Below the pieces are notes generated by a model. That model was not told the DNA's origin, searched no databases, and saw only the letters and a program-made list of their open reading frames with translations. This document shows positions 32,714 through 41,286 of a DNA stretch of 64,000 bases, piece by piece; position 1 is the first letter of the stretch, and every line of letters begins with the position of its first letter. The position numbers and the translations under genes are program-made. The stretch is from CALHVX01 sp039198065 (lineage in GTDB: Bacteria > Pseudomonadota > Gammaproteobacteria > Pseudomonadales > Azotimanducaceae), in contig JBCCTU010000006.1 in assembly GCA_039198065.1 (NCBI GenBank), positions 62,001 through 126,000 of the forward strand, written 5' to 3'.

Positions 32714-33661
32714 CTTGAACTCGACGACAAACTGGTCGCCGAGAATCGACAGGGCGTCGTCGTCGAAGTCCTGGTAGGTGGCAGACACCAGAATTCTCTC
32801 CGAAAAGAAGTACGTGGCGTTGAGGGTGTAGTTGACAAGGCTGCCAACGCTGTCGCGGTCTGCGAACTCGATCTCCGCACCGACGCTGAACTGGTTGTTG
32901 AAGTACCAGTCTCCCATGAGGGCTAGGTCGAAACCGTCGTCGTCCTGGCCGAAAATCGTATCGGTCTGCACGAAACCCACCAGCGCGTCGACGGTGTAGC
33001 TCATACCGTTTTCGAGCTGCGCGACGTGCTTGATGTCAACGGCGTAGCGATCGGCTTCGGCAATGTCGAAATCGGTGTTTTCATAGCTGAACAGCAGCTG
33101 CGTCGCATCGGCCAGGTAGCGGCCGCCAGCGATGCGGACGTAGTCGACCTCTGAATCGGCAAATTCCGCGTCGATGTCGTTGCGAACGAGTTCGCCCTCG
33201 ACAACCCAGCTGTTGGCAACGATGCGAGCGAAGGCGTTCAGGATGTCGGTCTCAACGTCACCGTCGTCCTCGATCTGACCGTAGGCGCCACCGATACTTG
33301 AGACCTGGCTCAGGAACGCGGCTTCTTTGAGGGGACCGCTGTCACAGCTCACCGGGGCAAGAAACACCTCACCGCTGACCACGAAGCCGTCGTAGTCCAC
33401 GGTGTCGTCAAAGCCTGGCGAGGTCTCTGGCACGGTAATGCCGGGCGTCGGCGTGGTGCCTGTTCCCGTTCCTGTTCCTGGGGACGGAGGCAACCCCGGC
33501 GATCCAAGGTCGGTGGGCGGCGTGTACTCGGGAATGCTGTATTCCGACTCGGTCTCGCCATTCAGGTAGGACACACCCCACTCGGTACGAAAACAGTCGG
33601 CCAGCGCTGGAAACGCCAAGCCGCTGAGCGCGGCTGCGCTGATCAGCTTCTTAACTATCAC
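32702..33661 (-). CDS. Putative general porin
   Basis: A 319-residue outer-membrane beta-barrel. The signal peptide is KKLISAAALSGLAFPALADC. A proline/threonine/glycine-rich linker (SPGTGTGTGTTPTPGITVPE) follows. Long alternating strands come next (RYLADATQLLFSYENTDFDI, LENGMSYTVDALVGFVQTDT, GDWYFNNQFSVGAEIEFADR, YTLNATYFFSERILVSATYQ, VVEFKYRR). The end KYRR lacks the usual terminal Phe, which is odd for a porin. The GTG at 33661 follows GGAGAG and gives a normal signal peptide; 22 extra upstream residues do not. A small secreted protein gene follows after two hairpins. Substrate unknown. Confidence 0.7.
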   Translation of the reverse strand: MIVKKLISAAALSGLAFPALADCFRTEWGVSYLNGETESEYSIPEYTPPTDLGSPGLPPSPGTGTGTGTTPTPGITVPETSPGFDDTVDYDGFVVSGEVFLAPVSCDSGPLKEAAFLSQVSSIGGAYGQIEDDGDVETDILNAFARIVANSWVVEGELVRNDIDAEFADSEVDYVRIAGGRYLADATQLLFSYENTDFDIAEADRYAVDIKHVAQLENGMSYTVDALVGFVQTDTIFGQDDDGFDLALMGDWYFNNQFSVGAEIEFADRDSVGSLVNYTLNATYFFSERILVSATYQDFDDDALSILGDQFVVEFKYRR

Positions 33662-33845
33662 GGTTCTCTCCTGCAGGTTGATAAAGGCGCGGCATGCATC
33701 GATGCCGGACTCGCTGCCTTGGGTCACGGTCTCCGCCGTGTGGGTTCAACGAATGGAGAGAAGGTAGCGAAAAGCGCTGCGTCTACCGGTCACCGAAATG
33801 CGTGACAGGCCCGGCGTTCCGGCGCTGGGGATTAGACAACGGGGA

Positions 33846-34598
33846 CTAGGCGGCGGGCGCGCCGCAGGCAGGGCAAGACGCCAGTCGCGGCAACTGAAAC
33901 TGTGAAAAGCCGCTGCCCCAGGCGTCGTAGTGGGTCAGGCGCCCGACGGCCGCACGTTCGGGTGCGACGACCAACTTGATAGCTTCCGTTGCCATCAGAC
34001 AACCAATGGTTCCGACAACGGGGCCGACGACACCGCTTTCCGCACAGCGGTCGACGGTGTCACCGACCGCCGGCTGCAGACATCGGTAGCAGGGCGAGTC
34101 TTCGCGCCGGGAATCGAAGACCGTAACCTGTCCTTCCCAGCGAATGGCGGCCCCCCACACCAGCGGTGTGCCGGTCTTCAGGCAGGCCCGATTTATAGAC
34201 TCCCGGCTGGTGAAGTGGTCGGTCCCGTCGAGAACGAGATCGACCCGCTCACAGAGCTCAACAAGTCCATCGTCCGTAAGCGCTTCGGCGTGCGTGTGCA
34301 CCTGGCACTCGGGGTTGCGTGCCGCGAGGCGGTCCTGGGCCGCAGCGACCTTGGCTCGCGTGCGATCGTCATCGCGGTAAAGAATCTGACGCTGCAGGTT
34401 GCTCAGGTCGACCTCGTCCGGGTCGACCAGTTCGAGCGTTCCCAGGCCTGCGGCGGCAAGGTATAGCGTGGCGGCGGATCCGAGTCCGCCGATGCCGATC
34501 ACCGCAACGCGGGTGGCCGCCAGCTGCTGCTGGCCGGTGATATCGATCTCCGGCAGCATCAGTTGCCGGCTGTAGCGCAGCAGCTGCTCGTCATTCAC
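33846..34598 (-). CDS. HesA/MoeB/ThiF-type sulphur-carrier adenylyltransferase
   Basis: A 250-residue E1-like enzyme that adenylates the C-terminus of a ubiquitin-like sulphur carrier (ThiS or MoaD). ATP-binding loop VAVIGIGGLGSAATLYLAAA, DEVDLSNLQRQILYRDDDRT with the conserved arginines, the TDHFTSRE loop, the catalytic-cysteine region CYRCLQPAVGDTVDRCAESG, and a CxxC zinc pair (SPCYRC with SCPACG at the end). The GTG at 34598 overlaps the prmC stop by 4 bases. The order prfA–prmC–moeB-like is common in Gammaproteobacteria. moeB and thiF cannot be told apart here; the location slightly favours moeB. Confidence 0.88.
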   Translation of the reverse strand: MNDEQLLRYSRQLMLPEIDITGQQQLAATRVAVIGIGGLGSAATLYLAAAGLGTLELVDPDEVDLSNLQRQILYRDDDRTRAKVAAAQDRLAARNPECQVHTHAEALTDDGLVELCERVDLVLDGTDHFTSRESINRACLKTGTPLVWGAAIRWEGQVTVFDSRREDSPCYRCLQPAVGDTVDRCAESGVVGPVVGTIGCLMATEAIKLVVAPERAAVGRLTHYDAWGSGFSQFQLPRLASCPACGAPAA

Positions 34599-35425
34599 GA
34601 CGCGATGCCTCGGCTGAAACGTTCGTGTCCGTAGCTGTCGGTAATGGTTTCGACCTGTGCGTAGGTGTTGCGCTGAAACAGGCGACGAACAGCCGGTCCC
34701 TGGTGATAGCCGTGTTCCAGAATCAACGCGCCCCGCGGCAGCAGATGGTCTCTCGCCACGGCGATAAGCGCTTCGAGGTCCTCGAGTCCCGTAGCGCCGC
34801 TGACCAGCGCGTCGACCGGTTCTGCTGCCAGTGTCGGCAGGTGCGCGTCGTCAGCGGCAAGGTAAGGCGGATTGGAAAGCAGCAGATCGAAGCGCCCGCG
34901 CAGGGCATCGAACCAGTCGCCTTCGCTGAATCGGAGCGCAACACCATGGCGCGCGGCGTTGGCCTCGGCCACGGCGAGGGCGGCTGGTGACTGATCCGTC
35001 GCCCAGATTTCGGCCGGCTGCGGGTACTCGCTGGCCAGCGCAATGGCGATCGCCCCGGACCCGGTGCCCAGGTCGGCGATGCGCGGCGCTGAGTCGGCCG
35101 ATGGGACTCGCGCTGCGAGAAAGGTGCGTGCCACATCGATGAGTTCTTCGGTCTCCGGGCGTGGAATCAGCACGGACGGATTCACCGCAAGCTCGAGCCC
35201 GCGAAACGACACGGTACCGAGGACGTAGGCCAGGGGTTCCCCAGCGGCAAGACGTGACACGTCGCGATCAAGGTCTGCGAAGCGTTCCGTGGTGAGCGGA
35301 GTGTTCCGCGCCCGCACCCAGTCGGCCAGGCGCCAGCCGAACCGTTCCAGCAGCAGCGTGCGGCAATCGTGCTGCAGGTGCTCCGGCTGGGCCCTGAGCC
35401 AGCGTTCAGGCGGCGTGCTCGTCAC
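34595..35425 (-). CDS. prmC: Release factor glutamine methyltransferase PrmC
   Basis: A 276-residue class I methyltransferase that N5-methylates the GGQ glutamine of release factors 1 and 2. S-adenosylmethionine loop IADLGTGSGAIAIALASEYP (about 116–135) and substrate motif NPPY at residues 185–188. PSVLIPRPETEELI is the family-specific stretch before the methyltransferase core. The GTG start lies inside the last 20 bases of prfA, so the substrate and its modifying enzyme are translationally coupled. The stop overlaps the moeB-like start. Confidence 0.96.
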   Translation of the reverse strand: MTSTPPERWLRAQPEHLQHDCRTLLLERFGWRLADWVRARNTPLTTERFADLDRDVSRLAAGEPLAYVLGTVSFRGLELAVNPSVLIPRPETEELIDVARTFLAARVPSADSAPRIADLGTGSGAIAIALASEYPQPAEIWATDQSPAALAVAEANAARHGVALRFSEGDWFDALRGRFDLLLSNPPYLAADDAHLPTLAAEPVDALVSGATGLEDLEALIAVARDHLLPRGALILEHGYHQGPAVRRLFQRNTYAQVETITDSYGHERFSRGIAS

Positions 35426-36512
35426 CGTTGGCCATGGCCTGCAGCAGGTCCGCCTGATGTTCGGTCACCAGCGGCGCAATGACGCTTTCCAGGCCACCCG
35501 CAATGATCTCGTCGAGCTTGTAGAGCGTGAGATTGATGCGGTGATCGGTGACCCGCCCCTGAGGAAAGTTGTAGGTTCGGATCCGCTCCGAACGATCCCC
35601 GGAGCCCACCAGATTGCGGCGTGACTCGGCCTGCTCCGAGTGCGCCTGGGCCTGGGCCTGGTCGTTCAGCTTGGCCTGTAACAGCGCCATGGCGCGGGCG
35701 CGGTTCTTGTGTTGGGAGCGCTCGTCCTGGCACTCGACCACGATACCTGTCGGCAAATGGGTCAGCCGCACGGCGGAATCCGTTTTGTTGACGTGCTGTC
35801 CTCCGGCGCCGGACGCGCGAAAGGTGTCGACCCGGAGATCGGCTTTGCTGATCTCGATTTCCTCGACGTCAGGAGGTTCGGGCAGCACGGCAACGGTGCA
35901 GGCCGACGTGTGGATGCGGCCCTGGGCTTCCGTCTCCGGCACCCGCTGCACCCGATGGGCGCCGGACTCGAACTTCAGCTGCCCGTAGACATCCTGACCC
36001 TCAACCCGACTGATGATCTCTTTGAAGCCGCCGTGTTCGCCGGGGCGTTCGCTTAGCACTTCGAGCTGCCAGCGTTTGAGTTCGGCGTAGCGTTGATACA
36101 TACGGAACAGATCGCCGGCGAACAGAGCCGCTTCGTCACCACCGGTGCCGGCGCGGATCTCGAGAAAGACGTTGGCGCCGTCGTTCGGATCCTTCGGCAG
36201 CAGCAAGCGTTGCAGTTCCGCCAGGGTTTCTTCCTGCGCGGGCTTGAGCTGGTCGAGATCGTCGGCAGCGAGTTCCTTCAGCTCCGGATCGTCGTCGCTG
36301 AGCAAGGCTTCGGCTTCGGCAATGCTCGCCGCCTGCTGCTGACTGCGCTGAAAGGTCTGAATGACTGGGTCCAGCTCCGCGTACTCTTTCGACAGACTGG
36401 TGAACTGGTCCCGATCCGCCATGACCTCGGGATCCGAAAGCAGCCGGCCGACCTCCTCAAAGCGATCCGCCAGCGCGTCGAGTTTGGCGCTCATCGATGC
36501 CGTCAGTGCCAT
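35406..36512 (-). CDS. prfA: Peptide chain release factor 1
   Basis: A 368-residue class I release factor. FLEIRAGTGGDEAALFAGDL opens domain 2. The anticodon-like tripeptide reads PET in RVPETEAQGRIHTSACTVAV (RF1 type PxT, not the SPF of RF2), so it reads UAA and UAG. GGQ is at residues 237–239 in SGAGGQHVNKTDSAVRLTHL. DHRINLTLYKLDEIIAG closes domain 4. The start is 2 bases after the hemA stop, and prmC starts inside its 3' end: a tight hemA–prfA–prmC operon. Confidence 0.98.
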   Translation of the reverse strand: MALTASMSAKLDALADRFEEVGRLLSDPEVMADRDQFTSLSKEYAELDPVIQTFQRSQQQAASIAEAEALLSDDDPELKELAADDLDQLKPAQEETLAELQRLLLPKDPNDGANVFLEIRAGTGGDEAALFAGDLFRMYQRYAELKRWQLEVLSERPGEHGGFKEIISRVEGQDVYGQLKFESGAHRVQRVPETEAQGRIHTSACTVAVLPEPPDVEEIEISKADLRVDTFRASGAGGQHVNKTDSAVRLTHLPTGIVVECQDERSQHKNRARAMALLQAKLNDQAQAQAHSEQAESRRNLVGSGDRSERIRTYNFPQGRVTDHRINLTLYKLDEIIAGGLESVIAPLVTEHQADLLQAMANGDEHAA

Positions 36513-36514
36513 GA

Positions 36515-37768
36515 TCAGCTGAGTCCGTAGAGCTCTTTGATCAGATCCACGAGATCGGTGCGGCCGGCCTCGCTCGCCTTCCGCAGACCCGCCGTGGGGG
36601 CGTGAATCAGCTTGTTGGTCAGGCTGTGAGCCAACTGTTCAACGACTAGCGCGGGGTCTTTCCCGGCGTCCACGTCGCGCAGCGCGCGCTCGACCTCGCG
36701 CTCCTTGAGCGTCATGGCGTTGCCGCGCAGTTCAGCCAGCAGGGCTCGATCAAGCTGTACTCGCCGGCGGGCGAGGTAGCGGCTGGCGCCGGCGTCGACC
36801 AGTTCCTCAGCAGCTTCTGCGGCCATCAACCGGCTCTGGGTGGATGCTTCGATGACGCTCGCCAGGTCGTCGATGCTGTACAGGTATACGTCGCTCAAGT
36901 CCCCGACACCGGGTTCGATGTCGCGGGGAACGGCGATGTCCACCAGAAACATGGGGCGTCGCCGGCGGCGGCGAATGGCGTCTTCTACGGCGCCCTTGCC
37001 GAGCACGGGCAGTGAGCTGCCCGTGGATCCGATGACGATGTCGAAGCGGTGCAGCTGCGCGGCGATGTCCGTGAGTTGCATGGCCTCGCCGCTGAACTGG
37101 GCGGCCAGCGTTTCGGCGTTGCGCAGCGTTCGATTAGCAATGGCGATGCTGCCAATGCCCGCTTCCTTGAGGTGCTCGGCGACCCTGCTGATGGTTTCAC
37201 CGGCGCCGAGGAGCAGCGCGTGCTTGCTGCGCAGGTCGGCGAAGATCTGTCGCGCCAGGCTGACCGCTGTGTAGGCAACGGACACCGGGTTGCGCCCGAT
37301 ATCGGTGTCGGTGCGCACCTGTTTGGCCGTGTTCAGGCCGAGGTCGGTGAGCAGCGTCAGCTCCGGCCCGAGCGTACCGGCTTCGCGCGCGGTCTGAATC
37401 GCCGCGCGCACCTGGCCAAGGATCTGTGGCTCACCGAGCACCTGCGAATCGAGGCCGGCGGCTACTCGAATGAGGTGGCGGGCGGCGTCTTTGTCCCAAT
37501 GCAGGTAGGTGAGATTCTCAAGTTCCGTCGGCTCGATGGGCCGCTGGCGGGACAGCCAGGCCGAGACTTCGGACTGCGCCGGCGGCTCGACGACGCAGTA
37601 GAGCTCGGTGCGATTGCAGGTCGACAGAATTGCGGCTTCAGAAACGCCAGGGACGACGCTGGTGAGATCGCGCAGCGCCGCTTCCAGGTGCTGTTCCGGA
37701 AAGGCGATGCGCTCCCGCACGTCCACGGGGGCCGTTTGATGGCTCAGGCCATAGGCGAGTACGGCCAT
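36515..37768 (-). CDS. hemA: Glutamyl-tRNA reductase
   Basis: A 417-residue enzyme that reduces glutamyl-tRNA to glutamate-1-semialdehyde, the first step of haem synthesis by the C5 route. AVLAYGLSHQTAPVDVRERI is the family N-terminus. The catalytic Cys51 lies in LSTCNRTELYCVV. LLGAGETISRVAEHLKEAGI is the NADPH loop, followed by NRTLRNAETLAAQF. The ATG at 37768 was chosen; 45 in-frame upstream residues are proline-rich and not homologous. It leads the operon into prfA and is divergent from lolB. Confidence 0.97.
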   Translation of the reverse strand: MAVLAYGLSHQTAPVDVRERIAFPEQHLEAALRDLTSVVPGVSEAAILSTCNRTELYCVVEPPAQSEVSAWLSRQRPIEPTELENLTYLHWDKDAARHLIRVAAGLDSQVLGEPQILGQVRAAIQTAREAGTLGPELTLLTDLGLNTAKQVRTDTDIGRNPVSVAYTAVSLARQIFADLRSKHALLLGAGETISRVAEHLKEAGIGSIAIANRTLRNAETLAAQFSGEAMQLTDIAAQLHRFDIVIGSTGSSLPVLGKGAVEDAIRRRRRRPMFLVDIAVPRDIEPGVGDLSDVYLYSIDDLASVIEASTQSRLMAAEAAEELVDAGASRYLARRRVQLDRALLAELRGNAMTLKEREVERALRDVDAGKDPALVVEQLAHSLTNKLIHAPTAGLRKASEAGRTDLVDLIKELYGLS

Positions 37769-37867
37769 CAGTTCCGGCCCTCTCGGCGCAGACAGCCGCG
37801 GAGGCGGAGCAGGCGAAACTCGAAAGCTCGGTACTGGCGTGCGTTCATGGCCCTGGTTTAGCGTAGG

Positions 37868-37885
37868 CGTCTCGTGAACGAGACG
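37868..37885. repeat. Perfect dyad between hemA and lolB
   Basis: CGTCTCG-TGAA-CGAGACG is a 7-bp perfect inverted repeat with a 4-base loop, 18 bases before the lolB ATG and 100 bases before the hemA ATG. No T run on either side, so it is not a normal terminator. It may be an operator for the divergent promoters or a hairpin in the lolB leader. Confidence 0.5.
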
Positions 37886-37903
37886 AGAAAACGTCAATTT
37901 CAA

Positions 37904-38578
37904 ATGATAGCAAGGATACGGGCCCAGTCCGGCCTATTGCTCGCGGCGGCACTGACCCTATCGGCCTGTGCTGGTCGGCCGCCGGCGCTGCAGACGGCCG
38001 CCGACTTCAGCGCCAACGGGAAACTCACGGTCCGCGGCGCGGCAGGCAACCTGTCAGCGCGATTTGCCTGGCAGCAGTTGGGTGATGCCTACGATGTCGA
38101 GGTTTGGGGCCCCTTTGGCCAGGGTCGCCGTCGACTGCAGGGCAATCCGGCCGAGCTGAAGGTGCTAACGGGGGATGATCGGGTGCTGCTGTCCGGACCG
38201 CCCGAGGATATTGTCGAACAATCTTTGGGGTTTGCTCTACCTCTCGCTGCACTCCGCTATTGGATTCAAGGGCAGGCGAGTCCGGACTACGGCCTGAGCG
38301 CGGTTCAGCGCGATGCCGTATCCGGCGAACTGAGCAGCTTCGAACAGGCTGGATGGCGCGTTGCCTTTGCCGATCGGGAACTCAGCGGGCGGCCAAAAAT
38401 CATCAAATTGAACGGGCGTGGCTATCAGGTGTCGGTGCGGGTGTCCCGCTGGGTTGTCCGCGCTCTGGCGACGCCGAACACCATGCCCCCGGCAACCTCT
38501 CTGGCGGGGCTTTCTCGTCGTTTGACAGGCTCCGAGACCCTCACCAAAATACGCGGCCCGCTTGGAGGCGGGCTATAG
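37904..38578 (+). CDS. lolB: Outer-membrane lipoprotein receptor LolB with C-terminal tail
   Basis: A 224-residue lipoprotein that accepts lipoproteins from LolA at the outer membrane. Signal GLLLAAALTLSAC with the lipobox Cys. The body matches LolB: GKLTVRGAAGNLSARFAWQQ, DVEVWGPFGQGRRRLQG, DDRVLLSGPPEDIVEQSLGF, ALPLAALRYWIQGQASPDYG, GWRVAF. The family normally ends soon after the strand RGYQVSVRVSRW, but this one goes on for about 40 residues (VVRALATPNTMPPATSLAGL and on). That tail holds a strong promoter-like sequence for the tRNA gene. ispE, usual after lolB in related bacteria, is absent. ATG at 37904; a GTG 30 bases upstream is possible. Confidence 0.9.
   Translation: MIARIRAQSGLLLAAALTLSACAGRPPALQTAADFSANGKLTVRGAAGNLSARFAWQQLGDAYDVEVWGPFGQGRRRLQGNPAELKVLTGDDRVLLSGPPEDIVEQSLGFALPLAALRYWIQGQASPDYGLSAVQRDAVSGELSSFEQAGWRVAFADRELSGRPKIIKLNGRGYQVSVRVSRWVVRALATPNTMPPATSLAGLSRRLTGSETLTKIRGPLGGGL
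38522..38550 (+). promoter_or_regulatory. Sigma-70 promoter for tRNA-Gln (and probably prs)
   Basis: TTGACA (38522–38527), a 17-base spacer and CAAAAT (38545–38550), then the GC-rich discriminator ACGCGGCCC typical of stable-RNA promoters. It lies inside the C-terminal coding tail of lolB, about 50 bases before the tRNA. Confidence 0.65.
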
Positions 38579-38603
38579 TCAGTGAAGCGCTGACTGTGCG
38601 AGT

Positions 38604-38679
38604 TGGGGTGTAGCCAAGTTGGTAAGGCAGCGGGTTTTGATCCCGCGATGCGTAGGTTCGAGTCCTACCACCCCAGCCA
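38604..38679 (+). tRNA. tRNA-Gln (anticodon TTG)
   Basis: A 76-base cloverleaf. Acceptor stem TGGGGTG/CACCCCA, discriminator G, and an encoded CCA at 38677–38679. The anticodon stem GCGGG/CCCGC encloses the loop TTTTGAT, so the anticodon is TTG (glutamine, CAA and wobble CAG). T arm GTAGGTTCGAGTCCTAC is standard. It lies between lolB and prs, as in many Gammaproteobacteria. Confidence 0.97.
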
Positions 38680-38846
38680 TTTTCCGGGTCCGACGCGCGA
38701 GCACGGTTGGCGGTGTACTGCACCGTGGATCGACCAACGTAAGAGCGGCGGACATGCAGGTTAAAGGCAGTCGATGCGCACGGATCACGGATACCCGTGG
38801 CGCGGCGGGCTTGCCAGACCACAGTCCAGAACGCCGATACCGCACC

Positions 38847-39791
38847 ATGCCCAACCTCATGATTTTTTCCGGCAGCTCCAACACGGCGCTCGCTAACCGC
38901 GTGGTGCACGAGCTGCGCATTCAAATCGGACGCGCCAACGTCAGTCGCTTCAGTGACGGCGAAATCAACATTGAGATCCATGAAAACGTCCGTGGTCAGG
39001 ATGTGTTCGTACTGCAGAGCACGTGCTTCCCAACGAACGACAATCTCATGGAACTCATGATCATGGCCGACGCGATCCGCCGGGCGTCGGCCCAGCGCAT
39101 CACCGCCGTAGTTCCGTACTTCGGCTACGCGCGGCAGGATCGACGACCGCGATCGGCGCGGGTGCCCATCAGTGCGAAAGTGGTCGCGGACATGCTGTCG
39201 AGTGTGGGCATCGACCGCATACTCACCGTTGATCTACATGCCGACCAGATTCAGGGCTTCTTCAACATGCCGGTCGATAACGTCTACGGTTCACCGGTGC
39301 TCGTCGATCACGCGCTAACGCAGAACTACGAGAACCCGGTCGTCGTCAGCCCCGATGTCGGCGGAGTGGTTCGGGCGCGAGCGATCGCCAAACAGCTCAA
39401 CGATCTGGATCTCGCCATCATCGACAAACGCCGTTCCCAGGCGAACGTTAGCGAAGTGATGAGCGTGATCGGTGATGTCCAGGATCGCACCTGCCTGCTC
39501 GTCGACGATATGGTCGACACTGCGGGCACCCTGTGTTCCGCCGCAGCAGCCTTAAAAGAGAACGGCGCCAAGCGCGTGGTCTCGTACTGCACCCATCCTG
39601 TGCTGTCCGGCAACGCCTTGGATCTGATCAGTACCTCGGCGATCGATCAGCTGTACGTCACTGACACGATTCCCCTGAGCGACGCCGCACGTCAATGCGG
39701 GCGCATCCACCAGCTCAGCCTCGACCGGCTCTTGGCGGAATCGATTCGGCGCGTCAATAACGAAGAATCCATCAGTGCCATGTTTCGCTAA
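38847..39791 (+). CDS. prs: Ribose-phosphate pyrophosphokinase (PRPP synthetase)
   Basis: A 314-residue enzyme that makes PRPP from ribose 5-phosphate and ATP. NLMIFSGSSNTALANRVVHE starts the protein. The flexible ATP loop is YARQDRRPRSARVPIS, the metal site VDLHADQIQGFFNMP, and the PRPP-binding loop LLVDDMVDTAGTL. The ATG at 38847 gives the family length; the frame reads further upstream across the tRNA and is rejected. No good Shine-Dalgarno is seen. A second, clearly different Prs lies at 62.0 kb. This one is in the conserved tRNA-Gln–prs–rplY–pth–ychF block and is the housekeeping copy. Confidence 0.97.
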   Translation: MPNLMIFSGSSNTALANRVVHELRIQIGRANVSRFSDGEINIEIHENVRGQDVFVLQSTCFPTNDNLMELMIMADAIRRASAQRITAVVPYFGYARQDRRPRSARVPISAKVVADMLSSVGIDRILTVDLHADQIQGFFNMPVDNVYGSPVLVDHALTQNYENPVVVSPDVGGVVRARAIAKQLNDLDLAIIDKRRSQANVSEVMSVIGDVQDRTCLLVDDMVDTAGTLCSAAAALKENGAKRVVSYCTHPVLSGNALDLISTSAIDQLYVTDTIPLSDAARQCGRIHQLSLDRLLAESIRRVNNEESISAMFR

Positions 39792-39958
39792 GAGCCCGAG
39801 GCATCGGGGCGTGCTTTAAGGAGACATGGCCGGATCCGGTAACGCCTGGTCGCGAGCGTTCCCGGCACGCGTGAAGGTCAGCAAGCTAGGCTCACCTCCA
39901 CTAACCCAACCGCAGAGACACCGCATAGCAGCGGGTCCTGCTAACTGAGAGCAACAAC

Positions 39959-40615
39959 ATGTCAGAGCGGATTCATCTCGAAATTGAACCGCGCAGCGAT
40001 ACGGGGAAGGGTGCGAGCCGCCGCCTGCGTCGCCAAGGCAATCTGATTCCGGGAATCATCTACGGCGGCGCCGCAGACCCGGAGACGATTATCCTGAAGC
40101 GCAATGAACTGGTTAAGGCCATGGAGCAGGAGTCGTTCTTCTCTCAGATCATTGATCTGAGTCTGAACGGCAAGGGCCAACAGGCGATCGTTCGGGACGT
40201 TCAGCGTCACCCGGCTGCCAACGAAGTCATGCACATCGATTTTCTGCGAGTGCAGGCGGACCAAGCGATTACTATGAATGTGCCGCTGCACTTCATAAAC
40301 GAAGAGGAATGCGTCGGGGTCAAGCTCGGCCGCGGCAGCATCGCCAAGAGTGCGGTGGAAGTGGAAATCAGTGCGCTGCCGAAGGACCTGCCGGAGTACA
40401 TCGAGGTCGACATGGCCGAGGTCGAGGTTAATCAGGTGATCCACCTGTCGGACCTCAAACTTCCCGATGGGGTGACGCTGGTGGCGCTGACCTACGGTGC
40501 AGATCATGACCACAACGTAGTCAGCGTGCAGCCGCCGCGAGGTGGTGCAGCGGCCGCCGATGAGGAAGAGGGCGCGGCCGAAGGTGGAGACGAAGCGGCA
40601 GCCTCTGAAGGCTGA
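39959..40615 (+). CDS. rplY: 50S ribosomal protein L25/Ctc (long form)
   Basis: A 218-residue L25 with the C-terminal TL5-type extension. The 5S rRNA-binding domain is RSDTGKGASRRLRRQGNLIP, GIIYGGAADPETIILKRNEL and DVQRHPAANEVMHIDFLRVQ. The extension runs from about residue 95 (MNVPLHFINEEECVGVKLGR) to LPDGVTLVALTYGADHD. The tail is acidic and alanine-rich. pth begins 3 bases after the stop. The 167 bases upstream show no gene. Confidence 0.96.
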   Translation: MSERIHLEIEPRSDTGKGASRRLRRQGNLIPGIIYGGAADPETIILKRNELVKAMEQESFFSQIIDLSLNGKGQQAIVRDVQRHPAANEVMHIDFLRVQADQAITMNVPLHFINEEECVGVKLGRGSIAKSAVEVEISALPKDLPEYIEVDMAEVEVNQVIHLSDLKLPDGVTLVALTYGADHDHNVVSVQPPRGGAAAADEEEGAAEGGDEAAASEG

Positions 40616-40618
40616 TCG

Positions 40619-41206
40619 GTGAGCGCCTTGGCGCTACTGGTCGGGCTCGGCAACCCGGGCCCGACCTATGCCCGCACCCGCCACAACATCGGCGCCGACT
40701 GGATCGAGACGCTGGCCGAACGCTACGGCATACCGCTTGCGGTCGAAGGTAAGTTCCACGGCCGGGTGGGTCGGGGGCGCGTTGCAGGCCATGACCTTCG
40801 ACTGCTGATCCCTACCACCTACATGAACGACAGCGGACGTGCCGTGGGTGCGCTGGCGCGGTTCTACAAGTGGTTTCCGGAGCAGATTCTCGTCGCCTAC
40901 GATGAGATGGCTTTCGAGCCCGGCCAGGTGCGGCTGCGCCAGGGTGGTGGAGACAACGGCCACAACGGGATCCGAAGCCTCGTTTCTCACCTCGGAAATT
41001 CGAAGAACTTTCATCGTCTGCGCATCGGCGTCGGGCACCCGGGCGATGCCCGACGAGTAACGAGCTATCTCACGCAGCAAACGCCCAGCGTAGATGAACG
41101 CGTGGCCATTGAGCGCGGTTTGGACCGGTTGAACGATGAGTTACTCAGCACGATTCTCGACGGCGATATCGCTGCGGCGATGAATCGTTTGCACGCCCCG
41201 GGCTAG
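40619..41206 (+). CDS. pth: Peptidyl-tRNA hydrolase
   Basis: A 195-residue esterase that frees tRNA from peptidyl-tRNA. LLVGLGNPGPTYARTRHNIG holds Asn in NPG and catalytic His22. TYMNDSGRAVGALARFYK, VAYDEMAFEPGQVRLRQGGG and DNGHNGIRSLVSHLG hold the remaining active-site residues. It starts with GTG 3 bases after the rplY stop, consistent with coupled translation. The ychF gene follows after 80 bases. Confidence 0.97.
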   Translation: MSALALLVGLGNPGPTYARTRHNIGADWIETLAERYGIPLAVEGKFHGRVGRGRVAGHDLRLLIPTTYMNDSGRAVGALARFYKWFPEQILVAYDEMAFEPGQVRLRQGGGDNGHNGIRSLVSHLGNSKNFHRLRIGVGHPGDARRVTSYLTQQTPSVDERVAIERGLDRLNDELLSTILDGDIAAAMNRLHAPG

Positions 41207-41286
41207 CCAAGCGAACGTTCCCGTCGAACGGGTGCCGCAATGAAACGGTCGGGTGAGCACCGACAAGATACACACAGGAGAGTGCT

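Noticed and set aside
38619..38846. Upstream extension of prs across the tRNA gene
   Set aside because: It would translate tRNA sequence. ATG at 38847 gives the usual Prs length and N-terminus.
39793..39818. GCCCGA/TCGGGGC hairpin after prs as a terminator
   Set aside because: The stem is imperfect and only TTT follows a GTGC break; too weak to call.
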